DNA of 47,500 nt from Bugula neritina (lineage: Eukaryota > Bryozoa > Gymnolaemata > Cheilostomatida > Bugulidae), in the NCBI GenBank assembly GCA_964035545.1, contig OZ037771.1, positions 4,654,128 to 4,701,627 of the forward strand, given 5' to 3'. Within the stretch, counting starts at the first letter, position 1; each line of letters starts with the position of its first letter. This document shows positions 27,009 to 46,456 of the stretch, in pieces. The translations under genes and the position numbers were made by a program. The notes below the pieces were generated by a model that saw nothing but the letters and a program-made list of their open reading frames with translations, ran no database searches and was not told where the DNA came from.

Positions 27009-29351
27009 ACCCCTTCTCGAAAATTGTAATCCGTATCAGCTTATATGAAAATGAAGTTTAAAACACAAACTATTAAACATTGAAACATATTATATGCAAT
27101 GAATGTGAAATACTATGCAAACAAATGCATAGTTTATTATCAAATAAAAATCTAGCTAAAGCTTTGATTTAATACTTTATATTAATTTTCTTTTTTTCAC
27201 TTGATATATATTTTGTAGGTAGGAGTTGTCAGCTCATAAGTTTGATATAATTGCAACCTCTACTCTAAAAATGACTTAAATTTTGTCAGTTATGCTGCAT
27301 GATTTAGTGTCTAAAAATATTAAACATTTAAGAGTCATCTTTTTTAATTCTACTTGCGAAGATCAACATAAATTTATATATTCAATAACATGAGCTTCTT
27401 CTTATAATTTTACATTCATTATTTTATGGAAATATTATTTATAGAACCTAATAATACTATTAAAATACACAACTATGTACAAGTGCAGCAATGTCTGTAG
27501 GTTTGCCTGTTTTTGTGATATGTTCTTATATTTTAGTTTGGTACTACAGCATCAGACGTGGGTTTATATTTTGGTCTTTGGTCTGTTTTGTATCTCGTTG
27601 GATGCTTGGTTTTGAGCAAAATAATCAACAGGGTAATTTATACAGAACTACACAGCAGGCCTTTTCCTACAGCTTGCAAAAACCAAGTGTCAATACTAAT
27701 AATAATTACTACCTGTTATTGCATGTCACCCCCTTAAACTCAGCGTATCCATTGTTAGCCTTGTTTGAGATGTTAATCTTTTATTGCAGTACTTTAAGCT
27801 ATTTTGTAACAAGTTTTTATAAAATCTTAAATTACTAACTATTTTCCTGTAAACCAGTTTAAGGTGTAAAAAGTGTATTTTGAAAAAATGAAACAATGTG
27901 TATTGAGGTAGTTATATGTTTGCCACTTTTAGGGCTATATATACTCCTTGATGATATCGGCCTGGTGTATGTCTATATTAGTACATCTGTTCAGCGGGCC
28001 GTCTCCATTGCTCGACTTCATATTTCATAAGCACCAGTAAGAATTAGTATACGCTGTTGCTTAATTCAAAATCTTTATCATTTCGTTTCCATGGATTCGC
28101 GTTATGCAAATGGATGCTCTCATAAAGGAATTTTTTTCAGTTTGAAAGAACTTATGATTGTGGTTTCATTAATGCAACTACTCCCAAAATTCAAATAAAA
28201 AATCCATCCACATAATGCAAATAACATAATGTAAAAAGGAAGATTAATATTGAAATAAAATAATAAATTTACGTACTTGATATTTTCTGCATACCTAGGG
28301 TACATACATGTTGATATATTTCAGATACTTAGAGTTGCCAGTAGTACTCTTGTCCTTAGCCAACTGTTATGAGCCAGGAATTTATATTCCTCCTTTCCAA
28401 GCAGCCATCAACCTGGCGGTGTAAGTTTCCTATGTTGGGTCAGCTCGATTGACCTTCATGGATACTTCTAGGTGACCTCTCTAAATACAAAAATTGTTGA
28501 CATTTCTAAATTCAGCCTCTGGCCTTTCCAAATGTAGCTATACCGTTACCCTGCATGATGATCTGGGCACAAATGTTGTCCAGTTGCATTGTTTATGTGT
28601 TAATCTGTTATAGACCCTTAAGCTGAAAATGCTAACTGCTGCAATTTTATTCGCAAATTAGCTTGGATCAATAGATTTGTTAATTTATACGTCACTTTAG
28701 TTGAATCAGATCCATTTGAAAGAGAGAGCCCTGTTATCTATTATCAGAGTAAATGGTCATGAAAAAGACAGCATACAGACCTATGGTATGGTAACAGGAT
28801 TACTGAATGGAGGTCTGGGTCTAGGAGCCATGGTTGGTCCAATAATGTCAGGAGCTGTTACTGATGCTACTAACTTTACATGGACATTGACTGTATTGTC
28901 TGGGATCAGTCTAGCAATGGTAAGATATTTCTAAAGCAATGGCCGCTGTACAACATATAAACTTACAATAACTAAATAAAGAGCCGAGTTCAGAATTGAA
29001 AGGTCTAGCATTGATGGTAATACAATTTTCATAGTATTACTGTTACTAAAATACTAAAATAAAAATTCTTTGTGCTATAATTTCTGTTAGCTATATGCAA
29101 ACGTATATGTGGAACTAACAAAGCCAATATAACAGCTCGATTTGACCCAGCTTTGTTGGCCGTAAAATTTCACATTTCATTTCTACTCATCAGAAATAGT
29201 GTAAATTTTTCTACTTATTCCTGTTTTCTATATGCACGTGTAACTAAAAACTAAATTACATGTTTTCTTGTCTCTTTATTTGTAGTTAATAATTATGTCT
29301 GCATACTTAATATGGATGAAGATAACTGGACAGCCACTAAAATCAGTCTAG
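18488..29351 (+). CDS. SLC18B1-like MFS transporter, paralogue D (453 aa)
   Basis: Eleven exons: 18488-18796, 18997-19070, 24137-24281, 24591-24659, 25456-25543, 26774-26916, 27537-27632, 27933-28036, 28325-28420, 28748-28919 and 29286-29351 (1362 nt, 453 aa, TAG stop). Lengths of exons 2-5 and 7-10 equal those of paralogue C. The N-terminus is cytosolic and very acidic, with EKKALI at residues 8-13 as a dileucine-type motif. Conserved family stretches are FLFPFFPQEAKSKGLTHVEI (exon 1), CITIRILAG (exon 3), GGGYAVGPALGSALQQ (exon 4), IYIPPFQAAINLAV (exon 9) and NGHEKDSIQTYGMVTGLL (exon 10). The C-terminus stops soon after TM12 (MKITGQPLKSV). Intron 2 is 5.1 kb and full of transposon-derived DNA. 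Known family role: proton-driven vesicular export of polyamines or related amines; the substrate here is inferred only by family. The start is the first ATG after a TATA-like box. Confidence 0.9.
21793..21990 (-). mobile_element. tRNA-derived SINE, copy 1
   Basis: The minus strand starts with a tRNA-like head: A box TGGTCTAGGGG at 21979-21969 and B box GTTCGAGCC at 21934-21926, both fitting the pol III consensus. A body follows, ending in an AAACCCTTTCCATCAGGG tail. The same head-plus-tail order recurs at 25135-25320, which defines a family. The head has lost proper cloverleaf pairing, so it is not a functional tRNA gene. Confidence 0.75.
22566..22703. mobile_element. Short inverted-repeat element (MITE-like), copy 2
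   Basis: Matches the reverse complement of 9979-10119 along its length, including the diagnostic TTTGTGCTGCATCAAGCGAT end and a diverged opposite end (GAATTGCTAGAAGTAGCACA). Located in intron 2 of transporter D. Confidence 0.6.
22810..23598. mobile_element. 789-bp non-autonomous DNA transposon with GATCGATC subterminal repeats
   Basis: Terminal inverted repeats start CACSGGCTTTCCATGTACCG and continue with TCTCARATCGATCTCAG at both ends (22810 inward, 23598 inward). AAT flanks each end (22807-22809 and 23599-23601), fitting a 3-bp target duplication. Inside each end are several further copies of ATCGATC-type sites joined to CATGGAAAGACG-like blocks; the middle is plain AT-rich DNA. No transposase frame. 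The GC-richer ends stand out sharply from the surrounding intron. Confidence 0.85.
24270..24389 (+). repeat. Three 40-bp repeats carrying the exon 3 donor of transporter D
   Basis: Units begin near 24270, 24310 and 24350, each with a core of the type TACAGTTGTGGTAAGTA. The first unit spans the exon 3 / intron 3 boundary (24281/24282); the second and third repeat a usable-looking donor. Reading through the first donor meets an in-frame TAG within 30 nt. Confidence 0.8.
25135..25320 (+). mobile_element. tRNA-derived SINE, copy 2
   Basis: The tRNA-like head has GGTTCAGAGGTCAGAGC (A-box region) and B box GTTCAAACC at 25185-25193. A body and the tail GCCCTTTCCATCAGGGTTTT match copy 1. Located in intron 4 of transporter D. 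Confidence 0.72.
26977..27006. repeat. (GA)15 microsatellite
   Basis: Pure AG/GA dinucleotide run about 60 nt into intron 6 of transporter D. Confidence 0.95.
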
Positions 29352-29419
29352 CTGACACATACCTAGAATAGAGCATACTTATTGCTTATTTTTTATAGTT
29401 TGATTTCTTACACATTAAC

Positions 29420-29425
29420 ATTAAA
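29420..29425 (+). terminator. Candidate ATTAAA poly(A) signal of transporter D
   Basis: The commonest variant poly(A) hexamer, about 70 nt after the TAG. No AATAAA lies closer. Weak evidence in AT-rich DNA. Confidence 0.3.
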
Positions 29426-29906
29426 TGTTTTATATCTTTGGAAAAAATCCTATGTGCATAAAAATGCTACGTTCAAACTTGCATATAGTTATTGGTTAAA
29501 ACATGTGTAATTATTGGTTAAAACTTAACGTGTAGTAATTAAACTGTAAAGCAAGAATGGCCTATCTGCATACATGCAGTGTCTTTACAAAAATGCTAGT
29601 TTTTTCTTAGAAAAGTATTGCTACCAAAAAGACAAAGATTACTTAAAGAGTGCTTATATCTACGCCATATATTGCTTCTATAAAAGTTTATAAAATCTTC
29701 ATTACTGTTCACCTAATCCAGCAAATTAAATTTGAGTTAAAAAATACTGCCGATCATGGGCAGGCACCTATAGACCAGCATTCTACCTTCACTTCACAGC
29801 ATTCTTGCTTTACAGCATGATAATGTCCCAAAAATGTTTTTAAAATCTAATGAAATTGTTTTTATTGATTAAAAAACTTCTTATTTTTATATTACATCAT
29901 ACATAC

Positions 29907-30214
29907 ATATATATATATATATATATAAATATATATATAAATATCTATAAATATATATAAATATCTATAAATATATATATAAATATATATAAATATCTAT
30001 AGATATATAAAAATATTTATAGATATATATAAATGTCTATAAATATATATATAAATATCTATAAATATATATAAATATCTATAGATATATATAAATATCT
30101 ATAGATATATATAAATGTCTATAAATATATATATAAATATCTATAAATATATATAAATATCTATAGATATATATAAATGTCTATATATATATATATATAA
30201 ATATCTATAAATAT

Positions 30215-30265
<51 letters not shown>
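29907..30265. repeat. TA-rich minisatellite
   Basis: Tandem units of about 18 nt of the form ATATATAAATATCTATAA with variants, flanked by pure (TA)n at both ends. Confidence 0.92.
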
Positions 30266-30267
<2 letters not shown>

Positions 30268-31254
30268 TTTATGATATAATGCTAAATAAATGCTATATTA
30301 AATTATAGACTCAAAAATATATATCCCATGATTTTCATCAATAAGTTTATGAAATTACCTTTTTAAAACAATGTGCTATCAGTCTTTGTGACTTAATATT
30401 TTTGAATGGTTAATAAATGCTAGTTGACATATTTCACTTAAACAAAAATATAATTATCAACAAAAGTTATTGTTTAAGTGCAACAATAAAAATTCTCAAC
30501 TGCAGCTATACAAGTAGTTTAATTGGCCACTTTGGCAGCCTATAGGCTTTTACATAGAAATGCTGTTATATAAACAGTACAATCCTAAATTCTTTATAAA
30601 CTAAGGCCTAACATTACACCATACTTTGGCATATTTTTCAGAAGAATCTAAATTTGTTTTTTCTAGCTAGAATTGCTTGGTTATGTCACACAATGAAGCC
30701 CTTTGTTACCAGATTTTTTCAGACTACTCTAATATATAATAACTGACTTTTTGCTGCTAGAAATTAGATGTGTGTCTGTTGTTTTCAATATTAATTTTTA
30801 ACCTAATGCTGCTAGTTAGGCAAAGCTGCAATCTACATTCTGGAATAAGAAACTTGTGGCTGCAAATAATAAAATAGTCACAGCATTCATGCAAGTCAAA
30901 TAAATAACTAACTCCTTCAATTCTTGGTTCAGATGAGAAAAAGTTATTGAAGTAGCAAGTCAGTTTACCTAATGAATTATGGGCTGATTTAAACTTACTG
31001 GAATCCGTCTGCAGATGCAAGAGATATTCTGTCTTCTTCAACAGGTTTAGGGTAGACCCTGAAACAGCTGCTGTATGCACACACAGACATGCAGACATGT
31101 ATCATTATTACAGACTAGCCACTTCATTAAAACATATCATCAAGAAGCTCTTTCCAACTATGACTTTATTTATAAAATAAACCCATATTCCAGACACCAC
31201 TGTATCCATCTTCAGATTTTAAAGTGAGGATATCAAACTACATTTGGCCCTGGG

Positions 31255-31274
31255 CCCCCCCCCCCCCCCCCCCC
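31255..31274. repeat. C20 homopolymer
   Basis: Twenty consecutive C directly upstream of a SINE head, in otherwise AT-rich DNA. Confidence 0.95.
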
Positions 31275-31283
31275 GCCTGTTGG

Positions 31284-31445
31284 ATAGCCTTGGTTTAGTG
31301 GGTAGAGCACTGGCTTTGAAATATAGTAAAGGCCGTTGGTGATGTTGGGAAAAGAATTCAATGATAACTGCTATTTTGCCACAATAGAAAGCAACTCCTT
31401 AGTCTACTTAAAAAATCTTTCTCTCAGGAGGTGCGATTATAAAAC
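31284..31445 (+). mobile_element. tRNA-derived SINE, copy 3 (B box lost)
   Basis: A perfect A box (TGGTTTAGTGG, from 31291) is followed by GGTAGAGCACTGGCTT, as in copy 2. The body (TTGGTGATGTTGGGAAAAGA) resembles copy 1, but the B box segment is missing and the tail is diverged. Confidence 0.5.
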
Positions 31446-32186
31446 TTCATAAACAATTTTCAATAGCACTTTAACTTGAAACTGATTTTCATTTTATCAG
31501 CAAAAAAGACAAATATTATAAATGTTATAGTTTATTAATTTTATTCAATGACGTGAATCTACAGGTATTTTTGCATGCTACTATGTACCACCATTTGTGC
31601 ATCCAAAATCTTTTACGCAAATAAGTATAAGTGATTTCAAAACTAATATTTATTAGGCTTCAATTGCATGCTTTAAATGTTTCACACCTTTAAAACTTTT
31701 ACTTGAAAATTATGTTTTTTTGAGGTGAAATTTATATATACCAAACTATACTAAATACCTCATCATGTTTTAACTTCGTAACTGATCATCTTTGCTATTA
31801 TTGTACTATACTTATACAAAATTTTCAACTGTTTTAAGCTGACTTTTATATTTTTGCTTTAGCATGCATTGTCTTACCTATAGAATTAGATAGAAAATAA
31901 CTGCATAGGCTATGTAGAGCTCAGCCAATCCGAACAGGTTTGCCCTGGTGCATATGAGGGTACCTTTATACTGCAGCATTATTCATACTTATAATTACTG
32001 CATATACACTTTAACCTTAATGCACTTTTTATAGCAATAGACATTCGTTTAGCTCAACTCAAGTGTGTCAACAGACTTTGATTATAGTTAGTGTGAAGTA
32101 TACTTGACAGTGTAGTGTTGTCTCATGCCTATAAGAAATATGTAAACAAATTGTTTTTTTATTTATTTATCTGTAACTATCACAAG

Positions 32187-32227
32187 CTGGTTCTACTGCA
32201 TTGTTATTGGTACGGCACTGCAGCAAG
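32187..32227 (+). pseudogene. Possible exon-4 remnant of a transporter
   Basis: One frame reads VIGTALQQ immediately before a GTAGGT donor-like site, resembling the end of transporter exon 4 (ALGSALQQ before GTAAAG in paralogue D). The similarity covers only about eight residues and the glycine-rich upstream half is not recognisable, so chance is a serious alternative. Confidence 0.2.
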
Positions 32228-33452
32228 GTAGGTATAATACTACAAACAACTTGTTTTAAAAGTGTAAACTTAAGTAGTCTTGTTTTTGAGGACTCATTCA
32301 TACAAGATTGTTTCTGAGCTAACATGTTCTATATTTCTAAAAGAAGTAGGTGCGAATTGAGTATAGAATTAGAAGGATAAAAAGAGTCTAGCATTTAAGC
32401 TATAAAAATTTGATAATTAGAATTTCAGCTATATAGAAATTTAGGATTAGAGATCTATATCTAAGCTACAAGAGTTGAAAGTATCAATTATGCTCCCATA
32501 ACTTGCAGTTATATAAAAAAAACTACACTAGTTAGGAGTTTTTCAGCTAATATTAGATTTGCAAATGTAAAAAAAACAAGCTGCATGTACTAAAATCTGA
32601 GCCAGTATTCATTGTTAAAAAACCAAATTTGCAGTATTGAGCTTTTCAGATGGTATTTGAAGAGAGTAAAACTCAAATCAACAATTAGAGCATTTGTTTG
32701 GTGTTTGCTAATTGGTTTAACCACTTGTTTTCCTAGAGGAGCATGAAATTGTAACGTGTGTGTGTGTGAACATATTTTTTATCGTAGTTATAGCATAACA
32801 TGATAGGTCGTAATGCAAGTATCACATCTCTAGTTATATAGCTGTATTTTTGTTTGAGAAATATGTATTCGCTCTACCTACTTTGATTACAGTATTATAA
32901 AAGTTCTATACTCAGCAAAACCATAATTATTATCTTGCAGCTGCAGTGATTTATGCACTGGTACTATACAACTAACCAGTGTTTTTTATATTCAAGAGCC
33001 TCTTTACGCTCAAAGAACTTTATATTTTCACAGTAAAATTTACACTGAAATTTCATCATTTGGTGAGGTATAAAACATATTTACCTCAGACTGTTCACAT
33101 AAGTAAATACTGGTATTTTCAGTAAACTATAATATATTGTAAGCTCCTGTGTTGTTGAGAGATTCTAACACTCAGCAAAGGTTAGAGTCATAAAATTATC
33201 AGCTTTATAATGTTTTGTAAAATGATAATATAAAGTAGGCGAATATCTAAGTGTTTTACTTTTCAAAGTAGACTGTAATTAGAATTATATTTGATAAAAT
33301 GATTGGTTTACGTGACAGTATTCTGGCAGCACTAGCTATGAGAATATTCTAAGTCAAGCAAGTCAGCATACTATTCTATGTTTACAAGCATATTGTATGT
33401 TTGAGCACTGAATATTTTACAGAAGGTAGTCAACACAGCTTTTAGACTTAAA

Positions 33453-40431
<6,979 letters not shown>

Positions 40432-40813
40432 AATTATTTCAAAGAAAATGCAAATTCATTGACTATAACTAGATTATAGCTATAGAGGTAAATAAGTAAC
40501 TGCAGTAAATAGCAAGTCGAATGATCAAGAACTCTTGTGTATATAATACACCTCCTCACTATAAAGCAGCCACAATAATGTGTACCATTCTAACACACAA
40601 GTACAAAGACAGCTTTCTAGCAGTTATTAGTCTTTTCTTCTTTAGGCAATGTATGATAAATATAACAGTCTTATGCTGCTATAGATCTATTATGAATTTT
40701 TTTCTTTTCCTGCAGTTGTCCTGGTAATGTTTTGATCCTGATGGCAATTCATGTTATTGTATAAGCATCAAGCATTCTTGTACACTAAGATATCTTTTGC
40801 TATTGGAACTTGA

Positions 40814-40819
40814 AATAAA
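40814..40819 (+). terminator. Candidate AATAAA poly(A) signal of transporter E
   Basis: AATAAA about 385 nt after the TAA stop of transporter E, followed by T-rich sequence. Plausible but untested. Confidence 0.4.
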
Positions 40820-41904
40820 GCTAAAAGCTGGTCTGACCAAAATTTTTCTTTACTGATAGTTCATTCCATAACTTATTTCTTATGTATCTATGACACTGCA
40901 GAGATGCATTATGTGATAATTTATTGTGCGCCAAGTTTCCTTAGCAATATAAAATATAATATATACTTTACTCACAGCTATTGAGTGAAAACAAAGTGGT
41001 GGCAATAGCTACTAGAATATGCCAGTGGGGATGGTGTTTTTGGCAGTTTTTTAAGCTAAAAGTTTGAAAACTAACAAATGTATTTACCTAAAAACTTGAC
41101 AGATAAGCTAAGGGAAGGCTTCTGTAAACAGTTTTAAGTTTTTTTTAAATTAATACCTTGGTGTTCAGAAATCTGCAGAATCCACCACAAAGAACATAGT
41201 TTTAGTGCAAGCTAAATAGTTCTTTTTGATTAAAAGTTTTTTTCTGAATGATAACGACTGCAACAAACAGCAGTATGCAAAGATAGTTTTAACTTTTATT
41301 TCTTATTTTAAAAGACGTGCAAGTAAGTTTCTTTAATTCTGACCACATTGCACAACAGCAGTTGAACTGCTGTTTATTAATTGTGTTTTTTTAAATGTTC
41401 ACTACCTATGCAACTACTGCTATGGTTTACGTTGTTGCTATAAAGAAAGTTGACAAAAGTATAAAAATAAAAAGCAGAGCTAAGTCAACTTAAATAAATA
41501 AATCTGCAAGTTTTCTTTATAGAGAACTATACATTAGTGTTTACTGTAAGTTTTTACATGTGCGTCATTTTATTAATACATTTGCACTTGGCTTACACTG
41601 GGTTTACACTCTACTCCTCTACACCAGTTTGTCAAATTTACTTTTGCAATATAACTTAACCTGTATTGATTTTTACCAAGTGACCGCATACTTGATAGCT
41701 AGAACGGTGCTTTAAGCGCAACTTGGCCGCAAAAAGAATAGCACAACAAACAAAATTCAAACGTCTCACAATATTCTTATTTTGATTACTTGAATAATAA
41801 AGTTTACCTCTTTCCTCAGTTATATATTTGACCTGTCCTGTTCAGGTTTAGAACAAGACATCTAAAGTCGTGTTGTTAGTATAGTGAGATATATAGGAAG
41901 CCTG

Positions 41905-41960
41905 TTTAAAAGACCCTCCTTAGTCTTCACCATTAAGGGTTCTCACAGGAATAAAGAATG
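41905..41960 (+). mobile_element. SINE tail fragment
   Basis: ACCCTCCTTAGTCTTCACCATTAAGGG-type hairpin followed by TTCTCACAGGA, matching the tail of the fragment at 34231-34384. Confidence 0.35.
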
Positions 41961-43667
41961 GGAGCTTTGAAAAAAAGTTGAGTTTCTTTTACAATCTGTA
42001 TAATCTAAGCTGCTGTAAAAAGCAAAAAGTCATTCAAGCACTAGAGAAATTTTAGTCAAACAAATAAATGCATGGTTGAAAAAAGTAATTAGTGAAAACT
42101 AAGTAAATCATGAATAAGAACTATGATACGGCTATACACAGCACTTTTATTTTCAAAGCTCTTTAATTTTAATACACAGAAACTAATTTATAATACTCCA
42201 TCATTCTATTGTATTTTGATTGTCTTCTATAACTTTAATTCTTGACATAGTATATTCAAAAGTGACAGGTGAAAAAAATTAGTCAACGGCCGACATTACT
42301 ACTATTATATACATATACTAGAAAATCTTAAATTTGTGTTAAAAGAATGTTAGTTGACTCTGATTTCATTTTGTAAGTCGCTATGTAAAGCTATCAAAAA
42401 AGATATATAAACTGCAAGCTTTGCCATATTTGGTATTATTATATGTAATGTAGGTTGCATAGAGAACATCACAAATGTCTTGCTTAAAAACTCAATTTTC
42501 TTTTTGTTATGAGGTTCTATTATCACATTCAGTTGTTAATGCATTTTTCAATTTTAAATTTTTTGATGAAATTTAATATCATAAATGGTTACTTTTGAAA
42601 AAGTTTTGCAAAATGCTTCTTCAGCTAGTTCTGCAATGAGGCAAAACTTGTAACACATTTCTACATATAAATAGAGCTCTAATCAAGCCTTAAAATTCAA
42701 TTTGTGTTTTTTAAACTGTTTTATATCTATAATGTAAGAGTGTGCATGTTTGTGAAAACATCAGTAATAAACATAATGTTTTCTGTGGCAAATAAAAGGC
42801 ATATTTTTGGAAAAATTGTCTTAGTGATAATAACTTAAGAATGCCATCGCAGTAATTGAATTGTAGTGACAAGTTAAATAAATAATTGCTGACTTATGAA
42901 ACACACAAATAACTATTAAATCTACTGAACATGTCTCCAGTGCCTCCTTGCCTTCCTCGGCTGTAAAAAAAGTGGTTAGTTATACTCAATTGCTAATACC
43001 AAGTTTATTTCCAAAAAGAAAAGTTTGTTTTAACTAGCTCATAAAAAAAATTAAACCGCAGGTAAGTAGTAAATTCTCACGCATTTATCACACCAAATTT
43101 ATCAAGATTATGTCTAATTTGGCAATGCACATGTACTATATTCTATATTATATAATCATACAGTAGTTTATTAGTTAACACTATTTGTTTATACTGCAAT
43201 CTACAGTCAAACACCTCATACCAGCACAAACAATATGTAACTATAAAGTTTCTTTAATATCAACATAGTGATTGTATGTATATATATACACTTACAATAA
43301 CTAAATGAAGTGTTACAAGGTATTGAAATGCCAAAGTGCCAGTCAGTTATAACAGGAATGTATAATAAAATTAATTGGATAAAAGCTTCAAAATAGAAAT
43401 AAGAGTATTTTCTATGAGAATGGTGCATGAGGTAACAACTTACAAAATTAGTTTTGCAAAAACTTATTATAGCCTCAGCAAATTTATGTAATATTTATAT
43501 AATGTTATACCAATCTTACGTAAATGCATTATTTCCTAAGAAAATATTAATATAATATTAATAAATTTCAATGCAAAAAGTTAATATGTTTTATTTCTAA
43601 GCAGTTTTCTATGTCTCAGCAGCATTATAATGTAAATTATATTTATTTCTATAATTGCCTTTTATAG

Positions 43668-43740
43668 CTGATAAAAATGTCTGCATATTTAATATGAATG
43701 AAGATATCTGAACAACCTCTGAAACTGAAGTCAACTGGCT
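43668..43740 (+). pseudogene. Orphan terminal exon of an SLC18B1-like transporter with in-frame stop
   Basis: Preceded by a TTTTATAG acceptor-like end, the sequence reads LIKMSAYLI, stop, MKISEQPLKLKSTG. It aligns with the last exon of paralogue D (LIIMSAYLI-W-MKITGQPLKSV), with the Trp codon TGG changed to TGA. No other exon of a further paralogue was found between 40432 and 46618, so this is the debris of a deleted copy. It could also be an alternative last exon of paralogue E, since its phase is compatible with exon 10 there; that form would end right after TM12. Confidence 0.7.
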
Positions 43741-44530
43741 GTCACAAAAAAGCTAAGAAATTTTATTGGCATCTAGGAGAATGCTGTTATACTCATAGAC
43801 AATATTTAATACTATACTTATTGTTTTGCATTGTTTGTAGCTATTAAACCTGCCAGAATTTTATCTAAACAAAAAGAACAAAATGCTAAACTCAACATTT
43901 TGGCTTCTACTGTATCTAAAACTAACTTTTGCGCTTAATGATAGAGTATAATATAATAAAATAGGTGTTATGAAGCAGCTACCTGTATACATTCTTATAA
44001 GATTGATTCAAGGTTGGAGTGAAAATGTGATCATAAAAGCAATTAAAATAAGTTAGTGTGCGCTAAAGCAACTGATGGTGTGGTATAATATTTAAATTTG
44101 GAATTACCTTTCCAATTTGTTTGATGTAAAACAGTTTGTAAAACATGACTCCTAGAGTTACAATTGAGCTCTCTGGTATGAGTTTACACATCTTATGGTT
44201 GAGGTTTCATCTGATGCAACTGCTTCCAAACCTTTATGAAAAATCTATTTGCTTTGGAATCATATTTATATTTTCAGCTTTTAATTCACTTTTTATAATA
44301 ACCTTTTTTGACCTTATATGACTTACGTCAAGTCACATGACTACTGTGCTGGTATCAATTGTAAATTTAATTCACTCATAAAAGGTGCTTCAACCTGTAC
44401 AAAGATAGATAAAAACTTGCTTGCTATGTTGGCAAATAACTCATTTTGTTATATAAAACAAACATTAATTGAGCACAACAAATAAATTTTGTCAAAAAGA
44501 AACAATCTTCCGGATTCGTTACCAATTAAG

Positions 44531-44650
44531 GCTAATTCACGCACTCATGCATTGCAGCTAACTATATTAGCTTGGAATGCTATTAATGTTAACAAAAATT
44601 ACTGAAATTTGCTGTTATGGCATAAGGTACGGCAAAGTGTGAATGAGGGG
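44531..44650. mobile_element. Short MITE related to the G-tract element
   Basis: The right end (GGTACGGCAAAGTGTGAATG, then AGGGG) resembles the right end of the 12597-12909 element (GGTACGATAGGCAATGTGTG). The left end (GCTAATTCACGCACTCATGC) is its imperfect inverse. About 120 bp long, no coding capacity. Confidence 0.5.
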
Positions 44651-46456
44651 TATATTGTAGTGGAAATCTACGACAAATATATGTATTACATTAGAGTTAT
44701 CTTTCCTGCATCTTATTTTTTAGTTTATTTTTAACATTTAATGCAATGCGATTATGTAATTTGGTCCTGTGCAAAAACCGGCACAATTAGTGCCAATTGT
44801 CGGGCACCGACATCGGACCAAAGTACCCATTGTTGGAAGGTGCTGATATTCGGGCTCCGACTTTCGGACAGGATGAGAACAAAGATTTTTTCTTGTAAAA
44901 AAGGAGGTGAGTTCGCAGTGAAGAATCAGTCTACTAATGAAGCCGAATCAAGACTACTTTTACCGGCTATATATACTACAATAAAGATTCATCTACTCAA
45001 GCTAGCTACCTCATCTTGTTCTTTCTATACTAAAGTTAGGCTCCCAACTTAAACTGCATTCTGCCCACAAAACTACTACAGTATTTTTCAGGAATACCAT
45101 TACTGCTAACTGCTAATCACAGTGACAAGCTGTTTGTGAATAATTGCTCTATTAAATAAATGAGATATATAATTACAAAATTCAGTCACCCACATCTTCA
45201 CACCTGCACAACCTCACAAAGTAGTTACTATTTTAAATCCTCTGTACAAAGCCTAGCAAAATGATAGGAAAGCAGGTTTTGTAGGTTCCTTACTTATAAT
45301 TCATTATTCACAATTTTATTTTAAGTTCATTTTCGAGATGTCCATTTGTCAATTTTCAAAGTGTGCTTTCCAAGATGACACATTCCAATGATCATATATG
45401 TCACGCATCATGGTGATTTGAGTCTTGCATATCGAATGCACGTGCATGGGTATATTAAGAACTTTTTGCTATTGTTTTATTTTTTTGAATTCAATTATGG
45501 TCATGTATAAATACACATTTGAGTTTTCTAAATTCTATACATTTGTAAGAAATAGAAAATATATAAATATCGACATTTCACAACGTTATAGCTATTATTG
45601 CAGTTATAGATCATAATGCGAAAAACAGGTAATTATAAATAATATAATTACACCTGCATGAAAATATACCTTTAAATTTGTGAAACTTATAAACTGCGGC
45701 GTGATATTTCTAGCACGTATACAGCAGGTGCTTTCATCAAAAATTCAGTAAATTGTTGGCTTTGATGGATGCCATTTGGGAAAAGATTTTTGTAATATGA
45801 GTCTCCTATATGTATGAAGTTATGCATGTATCCTAATGTGACGTTTAATCTCCCTGCGATTATAGAGGGTTCTCTTTGCATCAGCCATTTGAAGCATTTA
45901 AACCTTTTGACCGAGCTCCTGCTATTTTGTGTGGGTTCCAGATGAGTGAAGTTCATGCTTATATGAGTATCAATAAATCAGTATGTCATGTGACTGTTTG
46001 AAACAAGGAGTGTTAACCTGACTCCCTGACTTCAGTAGATAGTTTCTATAACTTCATTTAATGCCACTGCCTTAACAAAGAAGAAAGGGATTGTAAAGCA
46101 TTATAGTGCTGGGTATCATTGAAAGGCAGTAAGTAGTTTTAATCAAAATCTATCTTCCTTGTGTTGTCAGTTACATAAAATATGTAGTTGAAATAGAAAT
46201 TCCTAGTGGTAAGCTGCAAGCTCACATATTTTGCTCTTTATTGCTGTGAAAATCGTTATACAAGATTTGCTGGATTTGACAACCGTTGTTTTCTTGTGAC
46301 TAATTAGTTACTTTATTGTATACATAAGCTTGTATTATCTTGCAAAACAAGTAGAAAGATGAGTCATAGTTTAAAACTGACCATAATAAGTTTTGAAGTA
46401 TATGCATCAACTGTAGTTGAATTATGTTTCTGTATAAAAAGAGGTATGTCTGATTC

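Larger units (their letters stand above)
29352..33452. other. Intergenic region between transporters D and E
   Basis: 4.1 kb holding a TA-rich minisatellite (29907-30265), a C20 tract, a SINE copy (31284-31445) and a doubtful exon remnant (32187-32227). A 113-codon minus-strand frame at 30757-31098 has no recognisable features and is not called. The promoter of transporter E lies in the last few hundred bases. Confidence 0.5.
40820..46456. other. Intergenic region between transporters E and F
   Basis: About 5.6 kb with no intact gene recognised. It holds a SINE tail fragment (41905-41960), the orphan terminal exon (43668), a short MITE (44531-44650) and a block near 44780-44880 with the inverted motif CGGGCACCGACATCGGAC / CGGGCTCCGACTTTCGGA. 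Open frames at 44741-45052 and 45687-45956 (minus) show no recognisable domain and are not called. Confidence 0.45.

Noticed and set aside
30757-31098. 113-codon minus-strand open frame
   Set aside because: No recognised domain, no paralogue in the window and no convincing splice partners; length is not exceptional for the region.
31255-31274. C20 tract as a MITE terminus like the G17 tract
   Set aside because: No GTTCACAC-type terminal repeat follows it; it simply precedes a SINE head.
44741-45052. 103-codon frame with Cys-rich start
   Set aside because: It overlaps a repeat-like block with inverted CCGAC motifs and shows no recognisable family.
45687-45956. 89-codon minus-strand frame
   Set aside because: No domain, signal peptide or splice partner recognised; could be chance or decayed repeat.
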